A DNA stretch of 64,000 nt from NCBI GenBank assembly GCA_035582835.1, contig JAYKAV010002109.1, positions 1,806,857-1,870,856 on the forward strand, written 5' to 3'. Under the pieces are notes generated by a model, which saw only the letters and a list, made by a program, of their open reading frames with translations, did no database searches and had not been told where the DNA came from. Position 1 is the stretch's first letter. Every line of letters starts with the position of its first letter. A program made the position numbers and the translations under genes. This DNA is from Phoebastria nigripes. Lineage: Eukaryota > Chordata > Aves > Procellariiformes > Diomedeidae. Of the stretch, positions 30,023 to 42,700 are shown in pieces.

Positions 30023-33000
30023 GTGAGTGCCTTTCAGCCGCAGGAAGACCCCCGCCGGAGCGGGCACCCAGCTTGGTGTGGGTCACTTCCCGCAGCGGAG
30101 AGAGGCGGGCGCTGCCGGGGAGGGCGGGTTGGGGATGGGCTTTATCGAACCGGTCAGAGCGGGAACGGGGTCGGGTAAGGGAGGAGCTGTTGTGCAAGAG
30201 GGTACTGGAAAACTGCGAGAAGTTGGGGTTGTTAAAATGGTCCTGCTGGTTTAAATGGAAAACAAAAGACTTGCAACAGCTATGCTTGAAAAAAGCCAGT
30301 TAATGTAGTCAACTTCTGCTTCACGTTTATGCGCGCATAAAATACGTAGTCTGGGCTGAAATAAGGGACTTTGTTTACATGCTGCTATAGTTAATGTAAT
30401 ATGATGATTGTGTATGGCAATACACAATGCTGTATTATTTATTTTTTCCATATATGAATGATACATCAAATTTATTTTTCTTTCTATGTGTTCTGCTTTA
30501 AGTTTAGCCTTGGGATTCAGACATACTTGTCTTGCTGACTGTTTCTTCTAACTGCAGTCTGTTTTCAGCTTCTGAAATAACTTTGGTTTTGTCCTGTTCT
30601 GATCTTATTTTTGTAAATATAGGGGGTTTGTAAGATCTTACTGATGGAAAGTTATTAATTTCCTTGAATATTGATGCATTTGACATCTGAGTACAACTGA
30701 AATGAAAGGTGATTTGTTTTTAATCACTCAAGACTAATTACCTAACTTGATTTCTTCCTTTCTCTCTGTTACTTTTGTGTTTTGTTGAAACTGCTGCACA
30801 AAAAACACGGCTGTAGCTGGCACCAATTATAAGCTCAGTGAAGGAGGCAAGGTTTAAAACTACATGGAATTTGAACCACCCTGTTTCCTGTGAGGTTTGG
30901 TGTCCCCCCCCCCAAGACTGGGGGCAGGAGTACTCTGTTGAAGTCACAACCACATCTACCATGTAGAAATTAGTCATGTAAGATGATGAAAAATAAAGTA
31001 ATTTTGAACAGCCTTTAAATATGAAATGAGTTTTATATAAATTCAGTGGAAATAAAAATAGCTTTCATTCTGCCTCCATAAAAACTGAAGTATTTTGTGA
31101 AATATAGGTGATGAGGAGGGAAGAGGAATAATTTTAAAGAGACTCCATTGGACCTATATGGTCATAGTTACTTCAAACCTTACATTGATTCATTTCTAAG
31201 GTGCATCATTATTTTACTGCCAAAACATGTTGAATGATGGGTTGCAATCAATATGTTGCTGTAATGTTATCTTTATGCTCTAGTTTTATTTTACGTTTGT
31301 GTCTCGCTCCTATCATTACCCTAAACAGCGTCTATTTAAGAGCTTTTGTCTAGTACTTGGATGAGATTCAGCTTCTGATTTTTTTATCTTCTGCAAAAAA
31401 GGAAATTTCTTAGAAAAGGCATCAACAGAAAACTCTTCAAACTGTCTATGGACTGGACCTACTGCTGGGGGAGTGGTGTGGCTCTGCATGAGCTCGGTTT
31501 CAGCCTCTGAGAAGGACACGCTAAAATCACCATGGGGGCACCTCTGACACGCCATTGAGCCAGAGGTAGTTTTTGAGCCCAGAGAAAGTGTCTTTTATCA
31601 GTGACAAACAAGATGGTCCACAGCTGTCTGATGGCTACTGCTTTCAAAGAGGCAGCTTCTCGTATTTGCATTTATAGACAAATGATATTTCATCAAAATC
31701 TTGATGAAATGGAGTTATCAGCTTCTTCCCCTCCAGAAGAAGGTCGCAAGTCTATAAATTTAGCTGTTTGTTTCAAAAGGGGAAATGGTGTAAATAACAT
31801 CGCCTCTGTAAGTCAGGTGGATGATAGTACAAAACTTCTGTAGATGGAAGTGTTTGGTGGAATTCACTTTCAATTTTGAACAGCCTGGTGAAGTACAGGC
31901 ACCCTGATCCTTTAGTAGTCTTTGTTTTTAAATGACTTATTATGGTGGTTAGCAACCCATTGGCATTGCACCACAGTCAGAAACATCTCAATTCATTTTT
32001 TTAACATCCTCTTTTAGATTTGCTGTCACTTTGTTTTCAAAAACCGTGCACTTTTCCAGTGGGATCACTTCTGTTTTAGAAGGAAAAAATGGGGAACTAA
32101 ATCATGTGTATGTCAGGTTTTTTTCCACACAGACAGCAGTTAAGAAGAATATGTAAGAATCTATTCTCTTACAGCAGCTGTAGTAGGAAAGTTCTGGGCT
32201 ATGTGATTATCTGCCTCTCTTACCCTACTAGGATTGGTAAGTCTGGGCTTTTTTTTTCCTTATGCTTTGTTCCAGAATGCAGGCACCATTTACTTTATTT
32301 GAAAGAGCGCAATTTTGCTAAGATTACCTTATTTTAGCTCTTACATTAGCACTATGAGCATTTTCAAAGCAATACAGCAGAATTTTTTTAGCATGTAGGG
32401 ATCTGGGTACCTGTGTCCTGTTTTTCAGAAGCAAATGAGGCATGTAGCATTCCAAATTCCATTGATGTTCAGCAGGATTTAGGCTGCCAAGTACCCTTGT
32501 CTCTTTTGAAAACGGCACTTGGTTTCCCAAGTCCCTTAAGTGCTTAAGAAAATGTTGTCCTGCTTTTTGCATATGTAAATGATTCGGTAGATAAACAGTT
32601 ATGCTAACGTAACCAGGAAAAGGCATGGCGTGCTGCCTCTCTCGTCTGCTTTGGTCTCACTTGCAGGCATATCACAATTCCAGTGTTACCTTCAGCTTCA
32701 GGGAGGGAACAGTGTGATTTAAGCTAAAAAAAGAACCCTGAAAAAGAAGAAAGCAAACGGTTGTACTGTGGCAATGTGTAAATTTAGGAGGGAAGTCAAA
32801 AATTTCCATCTCTCAAGTAATTGGAGTTTTAGAATCGCTTTCTGGAAGGAGTACTGGGATTAAAAAAAGTGACCCAGTGTATCAAGTTTCATTGCAGAAC
32901 AAATAAGCCAGAGTATATGGTTTGGTTGCTGACAGTTAGAAGCAAATGAGTAGAGTGAGGAGGATCTTTCTGGTTATATATCAAATATCATATTAAATTT

Positions 33001-34176
33001 GCAGAGGTTTTGTTTGTGTGGAGAGCTATCTAGTGACTTGCATGGCATTACTACTGATGTAAATTGCCAGCACTGTGAAAAGTATTGAGCCTTAATTGTC
33101 CATGATATAAGTAGAGTTTTTGGTGTATTTCAAACAGCATGCCAGTATGTCATGTTCTTTGGGAGATTTACTATGTACTCTTCAGTAAAACTGCCTCATC
33201 CCTTGCCTCTCCCCACTATTTCAAACCATGAGCACACTAGAGGTGTGTGAAGGTACTTGAAATATGCGGAGATTAAAAAGACATTTGAAGAACAGGGGGA
33301 TTTTCTTGTGTTCATCTTTCCTATTCCTCCATAAGAGGAGTGGTGATGATCTTTTTTTAGCAAGTTTAGGTCAGACTTGGCTCTAAATGGAAAGATTCCT
33401 GTTGATTTTAACAGTAGGTGAATTGAAAAGGAATGATAAGGAATCATTAAATGTAGTAGATTATTTTGAGACATACTGGCTACCTTTTAATTATTCATGT
33501 GCATTTAGTAAAACTGTGGAGCCTATGGATACACAAACATACTACTCATCCCTTCACTGTTGGGGAAGACAAATTAACTATTTATATCTTTTAAAGTCAT
33601 CATTAAGAGGGACTCTAAACCCATTTGTATATGTGAACTGCATTTTTGGATGCAGTCCTGAAGAACTGTCAGCATCTTCTGAAGCTCGTTGGCATCTCAC
33701 AGGAGGGCTCGGGCCAATTCAGAATCAACCTCTATGTCTGAATTTGATCTTGATTTTCTTCCTGTGTCACCTCTTTAGCTCTTAGAAATTGTTGTCTTTC
33801 AATGGAAGAAGTTGATTTGCAACTGATGGTAGTGATATAGACAAGTAAAACAATTTTGCTGATTCTTACAGCTTGTAAGTATGATTTATCTCAACTAGCC
33901 ACAATGCAGAAGAGATACCTAGGAACAGAAGTGATGCTACAGATCAAGAACCCAGTTAATGCCCTTCCTGTATCTTCAGAATGATTTTTGTTGACATGGT
34001 ATGGAGGTTAAAATTGTAGAAAAGCATGTGGTTTACTGTATAGTAAAAGTAAATATTCTAGAGAAAAAGAAAAATCAGTCAGTCTTTATGAAAAGCGCAT
34101 TGTTCATTTTTTTATTATTATTCCTCTTTGTCCAAGTAAGTTTGAGGTACTCTGCCTGTCTTTCTTTCACTCACAG
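30023..34176 (+). other. Probable 5' UTR intron of the TASL-type gene
   Basis: Bounded by the CpG-island donor at 30,023 and the acceptor TTTCTTTCACTCACAG ending at 34,176. No + strand coding exon was found inside. On the minus strand, 31,316-31,955 holds a chain of broken open segments described under findings. Confidence 0.45.
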
Positions 34177-34223
34177 GACTACATGGGACTCTGGTGATTA
34201 GACTGTTGCTCACACTTGTCATC
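34177..34223 (+). other. 5' UTR part of the TASL-type coding exon, with a minimal upstream ORF
   Basis: Begins at a strong acceptor. An ATG at 34,183 opens a four-codon reading frame (ATG GGA CTC TGG TGA, ending 34,197), 26 bases before the main start. This could lower translation of the main protein by forcing re-initiation. Confidence 0.55.
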
Positions 34224-35147
34224 ATGTTGGCAGAAGGCATCTTAACTAGGCTTATATATAAGGAAAGCTGTCATCAAGATAAACCTCGCAAATACCATGC
34301 GTCCAGAAAGAATAAAGAGGGAATCTGGAGACAGAAACTTGTAGACAACCCAAAAATTAAAGGCTTTGCTGACGGACGTGAGAAGCAGGATGAGATCTCT
34401 GCTAAAAGTAGCAAAATGGAACACAGGAGTGGTCCTCAGTGGAGATCCATAAAAGAGGTACCTGCAAAAGATCGGAAAACATTTGTTAAAGGAACGATAT
34501 CACCAGCTTTACATATCCCCAAAAGAGAACAAAATACTGACCAGATGGATTTGTATAGATCCTGGTCATGCAACAGCATTTATCAAAACTATCCTGACTT
34601 ACATATTGGGGGAGACCGTGTGGGGGACCGAACATGTGATTCAGGTTGTGTTTTGGACCATGTGTGTGATGAGCTTCCTGATGGCCCTGTTTTACTGTCC
34701 ATAGATATTCCTCTAGGTCAGTCCCCTCTATGTGAGCATCCTGAAAAGCCAAGTATGAAGTCCCTGTCTGGAGATGAAGCAGGAGAAAGGAGTATCATGC
34801 TCTGTGAGGAGCCTCTTACAAACTCCATGCTCAACAAGTACATGGAAACAAAAGTGGCAGAGCTCTATAAACAGTTTTTTGAAGAAAACTTGACCAGGTG
34901 TGGTTCTGTAACAAACCTCCTCACTTGCAGTTTGATAAGGAGTAACCTGAATCAGATAAGCTTTCAGATATCCCAGGAGCAGAATACAGAAACATCAAAA
35001 GCCAGAGAAGTGCTTTTGCACTCTTTAGCTTTGTTTAGTTTGCACAACACTACCAATAGAAATAGCTCTGAACTTAGTACTCCAAACTTACAAATCTCAA
35101 ACCCAGCATGCATGAAAAAGAGCTGCAGGATGCAGTTTACATCATGA
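34224..35147 (+). CDS. TASL2: TASL-type SLC15A4 adaptor, probable TASL2
   Basis: Single coding exon for 307 residues; human TASL (CXorf21) is 301 and is also encoded by one coding exon. TASL sits on endolysosomes by inserting its N-terminus into SLC15A4, then recruits IRF5 through a pLxIS motif after TLR7/8/9 signals. The start at 34,224 is chosen because it restores that N-terminus: MLAEGILTRLIY matches human MLSEGYLSGLEY at M1, L2, E4, G5, L7, L10 and Y12. The middle is divergent and polar. Residues 201-292 are conserved (SMLNKYMETKVAELYKQ, then NQISFQIS and TSKAREVL), ending in PNLQIS with L289, I291 and S292 as the pLxIS residues. There is no signal peptide or membrane span. TASL itself would be expected in the Xp21-type region; linkage to SH3BGRL points to the paralogue TASL2, known in mouse as Gm6377. 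Family assignment is secure; the TASL versus TASL2 choice rests on synteny and recalled maps. Confidence 0.88.
   Translation: MLAEGILTRLIYKESCHQDKPRKYHASRKNKEGIWRQKLVDNPKIKGFADGREKQDEISAKSSKMEHRSGPQWRSIKEVPAKDRKTFVKGTISPALHIPKREQNTDQMDLYRSWSCNSIYQNYPDLHIGGDRVGDRTCDSGCVLDHVCDELPDGPVLLSIDIPLGQSPLCEHPEKPSMKSLSGDEAGERSIMLCEEPLTNSMLNKYMETKVAELYKQFFEENLTRCGSVTNLLTCSLIRSNLNQISFQISQEQNTETSKAREVLLHSLALFSLHNTTNRNSSELSTPNLQISNPACMKKSCRMQFTS
35085..35099 (+). other. TASL2: pLxIS motif codons in the TASL-type gene
   Basis: Codons for N288-L-Q-I-S292. In MAVS, STING, TRIF and TASL the serine of this motif is phosphorylated and binds IRF3 or IRF5. It sits 15 residues before the C-terminus, close to its position in human TASL. 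Confidence 0.85.
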
Positions 35148-35905
35148 CTGATCTACTAGCTGAAGAGATGAATACGACTTGGATACGAATATTTTACTCT
35201 GAGGATTAGGTTGGGCAATGAAAACATTTACACACTACAGACTTTTTCAAATAAATAGTTTAACACTTAAACCATATTTTGTCTTTGTTAGCAGAGGAAG
35301 TAAAGGTCACTGTTTTCTTTTTTTCTAATACAGAATTTGAAATGAATTTCTCTCTAAAATGCTAGTCAACCGTATTTTTATAATGTATATGTCCTCTTCC
35401 TAAGACTCTGGCTGTATGAGTAATTGTACTCGTGTACCATCAGATTTACTCCTGCAAGAAAAATCAGTCAAAGCATGTGCTGGTAAAACATTGATTTAAG
35501 AGACTGATCCACCCAGGCAGTAAGCAAAAGAGTCAAGTTGTCTTTGCTGGACTTTGGATTAGGCTATATAATTGAAGCTCAAGTTTTGGACATTCAGGTT
35601 CAAATTTTGCTCTTGCAAAGCTTGATCACTGTGGCTGAAAAAATATTTCTTTGGTTTGAAAAGCTTGTCAGCAGATGGAGCTGTTCAGGACTCTGGATTA
35701 TTTTGTATATATTGTCATACGTAGGAAGTGTATCAACATGAAACATGAATCAAGACACTGATATTGTTGCATATGTATGTTTGTACTGCATAGGTGGAGT
35801 ATGTTACGATGAAAATCTAGGTGAAATAGTTGATCAAGATTGTAAGAGTATTTTATTTTCTGTAAAAAAATGTTTTTCTTTTAAATAAATCATTACCTCT
35901 TCGAT
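35148..35905 (+). other. TASL2: 3' UTR of the TASL-type gene
   Basis: AATAAA occurs at 35,250-35,255 (about 100 bases after the stop) and at 35,884-35,889. Either could be used; the extent is inferred. Confidence 0.5.
35884..35889 (+). terminator. TASL2: Candidate poly(A) signal of the TASL-type gene
   Basis: AATAAA within TTTTAAATAAATCA. A nearer copy lies at 35,250-35,255. Confidence 0.45.
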
Positions 35906-36699
35906 GAAATCAGCACAGCTTTCTGTCAGTATATTATTATTTTATGTTCCATTCGCATTTTTGGTAAATGGACTCCGCCTTTATTTCCTTGGAAGTGAAG
36001 CACCTGCAATCTCGGCAAGCGAAGATGACTGCAATGTTCCTGAAAAGGTAGTGCAAGCTTTCTTCATCTTCGTTTGGAAATTTAAATGCAGATTTTGATA
36101 TGGAAATGTTGTTACTTAGCTTTCAAACCCATTTTCTTCCTTTTCTGTTACTTCTCCTCAGTAAGTATTTCTAGAAATTAATCACTGTGTCACCATTGTA
36201 AAATGATAAATGAATTAGACTGTTACCTGGTCTGCAGAAGTTTTCTTCTAGTACGGAAACCTCTTTACTTGCACTATGACTAAGTACGGTTTGACACACC
36301 TGCAGTTCTGAGTTTGCAGTCATGAAATCCAAATCCAAAATCTAGCAACAAACTATATTTATACAATTGTAAGCTTCCAAAATGCACGCTAGCATGCTAG
36401 TTAAATCATTTTATCCAGTTCCTGATGCCACTCCATACATAGGTATGGGATCAGTCATAAACCAGAGCTTCTCACTGAAACTTGCTATGAAACAACTAAT
36501 GTAAACCAAAACCTTCTTTGTCTTTGAGACACATCTCTCAAACTCTGATGCGTAATATGCGTTTTTTAAATCTTTGTCAACCCTCTAAGAGAATATGAAG
36601 GATCTTGTGATCTCTAGGTAATAATACATCAAATGCAAACATATTTGTGTTTGTAAATCAAGGCCCTTGACATCTGATCAGTCCTTTGAAGAGATCAAA

Positions 36700-36775
36700 G
36701 TTGTTTGTTGGGTTTTTTGCTTGGTGGTTGTTTTGGTTTTTTCTTTTTTCTTTTTTTTCTTTTTTTTTTTTTAAT
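36700..36775. repeat. T-rich low-complexity tract
   Basis: Runs of T broken by single C and G bases, ending in a pure T run near 36,758-36,773. Confidence 0.8.
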
Positions 36776-39700
36776 CCAGCATCTTTAATTGTTGGGCTTT
36801 TCTTAAAATCATCTCTGAGCTGGCATTTATAATGAAAATAGCAGTAGGCTTGAAAGAATGCCTCAGAACATCGAGAAGATCTGAATTCACAAGGGATTCA
36901 CCTTGAAGCTCTTAATTCAAGTAATTTAGCNTATTAATTAGTTGCATTTACTGTAATAGAAACTGTACGATGGGGCTTAGAGTAAAAATTGTACCTGTTT
37001 TGGCCTATACAGAGAAGGAAATTTGCAGAAAAAAGTGTACTGGACCCTTAATAAGCTGTACCTATGTAAANACTGTACCTTCATGGCATGGGGCTTCTTT
37101 TGGGGGAGGAGGAGGAGGATGCAACTGCCACTGTGTGCGTCATTGTATGTGGTGTCAAACAGTCTGCTAAATATAGCANCGTGCATAACGGAAGGAGAAC
37201 TACAAAACTATCTTAAGTTTTTTAACCTTTTCTGATGCCTTGCAATATCTTTTAGGATTGGTGGAACTTAAGTGCATGGCTCAATGAATTTAAGTACATA
37301 ATGTCTAACACACATTCAAATGCAAGCATGTGGGGTTTAATAGGGTGTGTATATTCAAATTTGAGATCAAACCTCAAAGCTCCAAAATAAAGCACAAAAA
37401 AAATGATTGGCTGGCAAGGCTACTCAGTCTGATAGATGGTCTGAATGAGCCTATCTAAGCATTGAGCCAATTNGGCGTCTGAGCAGGGTGAATACCCCTG
37501 GTTTTGAGGTGTTTCCCAGCTTTTTATATACTTTGATTTTAGAGCTGTAGGAAGGTGGGCACTCTGCTTCTCTGGAATTGCCTTGAAAGCTGGGCATTCA
37601 TTTCCCTCAGCTGCCTTTGAAAATCCTATTCCTGCTCTTTGTTTCTCATCTTGAATACCCAACTTTCAATCTTTTATGTTATTTTTGCAGGCAGTCTTCA
37701 GTCTGAGGTAGACTTTTGCATGATAGCATTGTAGTAGGATGGGTATTTTCAGATGGATGAAAGAAAAGAGAGATTGCTGTAGTTTGGTGATTGGCAGGAT
37801 TGAGGAGAATCTGCTCCTGTGGGAAAAGTGATCTGGGTGGCCAAAGTAGGAACTTGTCTCTCCTGATTAAAATGACAGGCAAAGACAATTCCTGCCGAGT
37901 GTGTAGCAAATAATTAAATAAAATCNGACTCCTACATGTCTAAGACCTAAGTGAACATTCCTTGCCTGATCAAAAATTCCATTGACCTTAGTGATGCAAG
38001 GAGCATAAGTAATACTGAAACTGGTCCCTGTTTTCTAAGAGGATGATAGGAAAGGATGCATTGCTTTTACTATGCATTGCCCTAATTCCACATGTGTCTT
38101 ATTAATCCCCTTCTCAGCATTCAAAATCAAGTCAGGAGTCCTTCGGAAGAGGCCAGATGACTTAATTAAATTCTGGAGAAGTCCAGCGTGGGCAGCACTA
38201 AAGTCTTCCTTGGTAGAGGTGCAGAGAATAAGTTAACTGAGGGCAAGAGGAAAAATATTCCAAAGGGCATCAGTAACCAAAGGGTTTGCAATTAACCGTA
38301 GGAAAAAAGTGCTCTGTGGCATTTGTGCTGCCTCGCCCTAGCCTTTGGTTTCCCCTGGGATGTATTTATAGTTCAAACGAAAGCCTTGAAAGAAGTTAAT
38401 TGCACAAGGTTCTTCCTCAGGAAATGTGGAAGTCAGAGTTGAAAGCTGAGGTCCAGACTCTGGTCGTTTTTCTATCCTTCCCAGCCCTGAGAAATGCGTT
38501 AGAGGAGACCTGTTCTTCTCTCCTGCTAACCTCAGAATCCTAGCCCTAGATACTAAAGTCAACTGTGGTTTCAACGTTGATGTTAACAGAAGCAGCAGAA
38601 GCTGCTGAGCATTGTCAACTGCTACAGTGGGAGAAACCCTGATGGACCTGCTTCTCCCATCACCATTAAAGAAATGGAGTGGCAGAAGAGAATATGGCAA
38701 TGAATGTTCTGTATTTGGCAGAATCTGAGGTGACTGTGAAGCTGTGTCCATCCCACACCTTTTCAGGACTGGTTTCAGAGCCCATTTTTGAATTGGTTTG
38801 ATCAAATATGTGGACAATCTTAGCTATGCTGTAAATGTTAGAATGAAAAGAAAACACGACACAACAAGCAGTGTTATGAGAAAAGCTTGTTATCTGTAGC
38901 CTTTGTTATAATTATATACTGTATTACAACCTGATGGAGGCGAGGAGCGCATAATGTAATTTGTGATAGCAGCTATACTGAAACCAGCCATATTATGGAT
39001 GCAGATGAAGCAAGGATATGTCTAGCACCTGTAAGGATAATATATGACTTTATTGCAGGCATGCTTTTGGGTTTTGTTTTTCTAATAGAAAAACATAAGA
39101 TGACTTAGTTTTTAGAATTTTAATAAATGAACAGTTTGGAGGAGGGAAAGGGAAAATGAATTTTCAGTTAATTTATGTAGCTACTTAGCACAATAATGCA
39201 TGTTTTAGCAGTGCAAATGAATATGTAGATAAATGCACATTGTTAATGTATAGCACCACAGACTACATTTTGTTGTTGATGCTATGCAGTTTTGCCCATG
39301 GTAAAGTATCGTCTATGTACTTTTTCCACCCAGCATTTGTTACTCTGGTTTAATCCAAAATTTAAATAACTTCTCAAAATTCACTTCTCTTTGTAGGAAG
39401 AAAGATATCTGTGGTGTTGCTGCAGAATACATTTTAGGGGCAAAATCTGGTAATTTCTGGAAAGATGAGACAAATACATTTATTATTCACTTAGATACTA
39501 TTTTTAGTTCAATTTTATTTTAATTGACATGTTTCAATCCATGACATGCTTTGGATTTATTTATGTTTGAAAGATACTGAGTCCCATTCTGAATTTGAGT
39601 GAGTAAAACTCTTATCAGCTGCACTGGAGCTGTGCCCATTTTCACTAGTGGGAAAAATGGCTCAGTGAACTCAAATTACATNGGGAAAATCACTTAAAAG

Positions 39701-42700
39701 GTGTGCTTTTCCAGACTGCTGAAGATGTATTTTATTACAAATGAAAGCCGTGCCATATTTTACAGGTCAGACACGTAAGGCCAAATTCTGGCTGGCAGTT
39801 ATGTTTATCCATAAAAAAATCTGGAATCGAAGGAGAAATACTAGCAGGGAATTTTTGCTTTCATTTCCAGTTCTCATTCCATGTTCCCACAGAGAAATGT
39901 TCATCGGGTACTGGGACCAGGACCCTGGAGTGAGCTGGGCTCTTTAGTTAAATCTACCCAGTTAACTGAGACCTATAGTTAGGATGTCATTCCCCAGCCT
40001 GTTATCTGTTGTGGGGTATAAGCCCCTACAGAAGGTGACTTAATCTGCCTGGGCATGTAATAGGGATTTTCACATGCCAGATCAACATTAACAATTTTTC
40101 TGATATTTATTAAATAGTCAAATGATGATATCTAGTGGTGGTTTCCTTTAGTACCTTTTNGTTCAGGATTTCCAGAGGTTTACAACCATTTTGCAAATAA
40201 ATCTCAAAGTCCACCTCTCTTTGGAGGGAGGATTATTTCCCACAAAAAAGATGCCCAGGTGTGCAGAATAACAGCTTCCATCAACTGATGTTCTTATATT
40301 CTGCAGGTTAAAATCTAGAAAGATGGAATCCAGCTTTCTCTCCGCTAGTTTATATATGAAATTGCAATTCTGATTTTTTTTTTCTGTTTTGCTCCTGTTT
40401 TACATATAGGTTTCCAAAATTTAGCTTTTTGATTTTAATTAACCTAATTTTCTTTTTCTTTACCAGAAGAACCTCACCACTTAACTCCTGCCTGCATCTC
40501 CTTTGTGTTAGTTTATTTGTGATAACCCCATCAATCTATTGGGGAATATAAATCTCCTGCGTGGGTCAGCAGCCGCTCGGTAAATGAGTGCCCAGCTGCT
40601 AACAAACTCTGCCACCACCACATACTACCTCCTGGCTGCCTGCGGGCTTCTAAGTGGAAATAAAAGTGTTTATTATTGACCTATGAATCCCAAGAGGCCA
40701 AAGACCTTCCTTCTTCTTCCATCCTGTCCCACGCAGGGATTGCAGATATTCCCCCTTCACTTGAGGGCTGTGTTCTGGGGAAGGCAAAAAGGCTGGAGGA
40801 ATGTTTGATGCAGAGGAGCAAGCCTAGGGGGGGATTGTGCATCAATCAGCAGCAGGGCTGTCCGGAGCTGAATTAGTGAAACTTGCCCAAAATGTGCTGG
40901 GGCTCTCTTGTGGACTATGTCTGTCAGGACTTTATCTTGCTTGGGATTCTTGTTTGGGGCTCTCTTTCAGGGAGAAAATATGGCACTGCTGTTACGATCT
41001 TGTTAAATTGCTATTTCTTGGAAACAATCTGGCATCTTGTCACTTTTCCTGGGGCTTTATTTATTGATGTTTGTTTAAGTGCTGGAAGACAGGTGAGCAA
41101 GGGGCTGAGGAGCTTCCCCTGGGGAATGATAACTGCAGGAGACCAGAAGAGCTGAGTCTTTAAAACCAGCCACAGAAGAAGCACTAAGACTCGCAGGCGT
41201 TTTCCATGTCTCGTTAACGCTGCTTCTCCTTGAGGGTAAGTGGAAACAGCATCTTTCCTAAATATAGCTCCAGTTATGTAAAATTGAAATATGTGGCTCT
41301 GAACTCTGTGAAACTCTGCTCCGTCTGTCAGCAATGCTGGCAAGTTAGCCGACGCTGGCTTACGTGTTTATTTTGGTAGCACCGCTGCAGTGGAATTAAC
41401 CCCAAAGAGGGCTGCTAGCTTTAATTTCTCTCTGCTATTTACATGGGACTGGAAACCCTAGCTTTGCTGTGAATGTGGAGTTTTATTCGTCGAAGCTGAA
41501 GTTCTTCACTTTACATTAAGACACGTGGTATGGCTCTGATTCACTTCTCATGCTTTTGTATTAGGCTTTTCTGCAATCTCTCAGGTCCTACGTACCCAGC
41601 TGTAGGAAGCCCCATATAGGTTTCCCAATTCCTAAGGCACAGCATATGCTTAGAGTTCCTTGTGATAGAAATGCGCCCACAGAATATTGCTGATGTGTAA
41701 GCTCTAACTTACTATTTAGGAGTCCTCGATGCTCCTCAAAAAATTTCTTGTTTTGTGCAATCATATAATTTCTTAATATGCTGTGTTGCTATTTTTTTTT
41801 GTTCTCATTCCCCATCTGTAGTGACTACACACTTCTGCTTTCCAGTGCCAAGTTTGTAAAACATGCTGACCATTTATTTACTTGCGCTGTCCATTGCTCA
41901 ACCCTATGAAGTTGGTGATTCAATAATTAATTACTACTCTGAGATGTAACAAAGTTAACAAAGACAAGTGAGAGAAAACTCAGATTCATGCCCGCTCTCA
42001 CTCTTTTTGTGTACATAAACTATATTACTGCTTTGTTTCAAATGAATAACATTTGTGAACTTAACGGAACAGGGAACATAACTGCAAACTAATTTCCAAA
42101 AATCTTGGCTTGAAGTTTTAAATTAACAGATTCTGTTCATTGCTATTCCTCTTTCCTGTAAGTTGAATTACACAAAACCTTTCCTGGAACAGAAAGTGAA
42201 AATTTTAATGTTGCATATGCAAAAATTGTGCAAGTTAAACTGTAAAATAATACACCTGGATATTTGCACTGGTAGTGTTTGCATGCTCAGAAAAGAAGCC
42301 GACACAACTCCGTTTCCCTTTGCTAACCATTCACCACTCGAGCCCAGCTATTAAACATAAAGTACAGGTCACTGATCACAGGCAGTGCCATTGCATTGAA
42401 ATGGCTTTCAGACAGATTTATTGAATATTTTTATATAACAAACACATCCTAGGAAGTAGCCACCTGCTTATGTTTATTCCACAAAAAGAAAGCAAAGGCT
42501 GCATGCAGCAGATAAAGGACTTCAGAAAAAGTAGACCTCTCCTAACGGTGCATCTCCAGCCTACCTTGGAGAACGTTGCCGTGCATGGGACCAGCGTGGG
42601 GGTGTCCGGAGAGCAGCGTGCTGCTCAGTAAGCCAGCACGTGGGGACTGATCTCCACACTGAGTTGAAGTCCCTGAATTAAAATATCCATGATATCTCTA

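Larger units (their letters stand above)
29160..30200. promoter_or_regulatory. CpG island, probable bidirectional promoter
   Basis: A sharp rise in G+C and CpG density relative to the flanking AT-rich DNA, from about 29,160 to 30,200. On the minus strand it contains a strong donor (GGGCAG/GTAAGC, cut after 29,461) leading to exons A and B. On the plus strand it contains a strong donor (GATAG/GTGAGT, cut after 30,022) that could splice to the TASL-type coding exon at 34,177. I see no TATA box, as usual for such promoters. That it serves both genes is inferred. Confidence 0.75.

Noticed and set aside
29616..30197. Minus-strand open frame of 193 codons in the CpG island
   Set aside because: Rich in Gly, Arg, Pro and Ala because of G+C content; frames on both strands are open for the same reason.
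38338..38817. Minus-strand open frame of about 159 codons
   Set aside because: Low-complexity leucine run and no domain; considered as a decayed mobile element but no terminal repeats or transposase or retroviral motifs seen.
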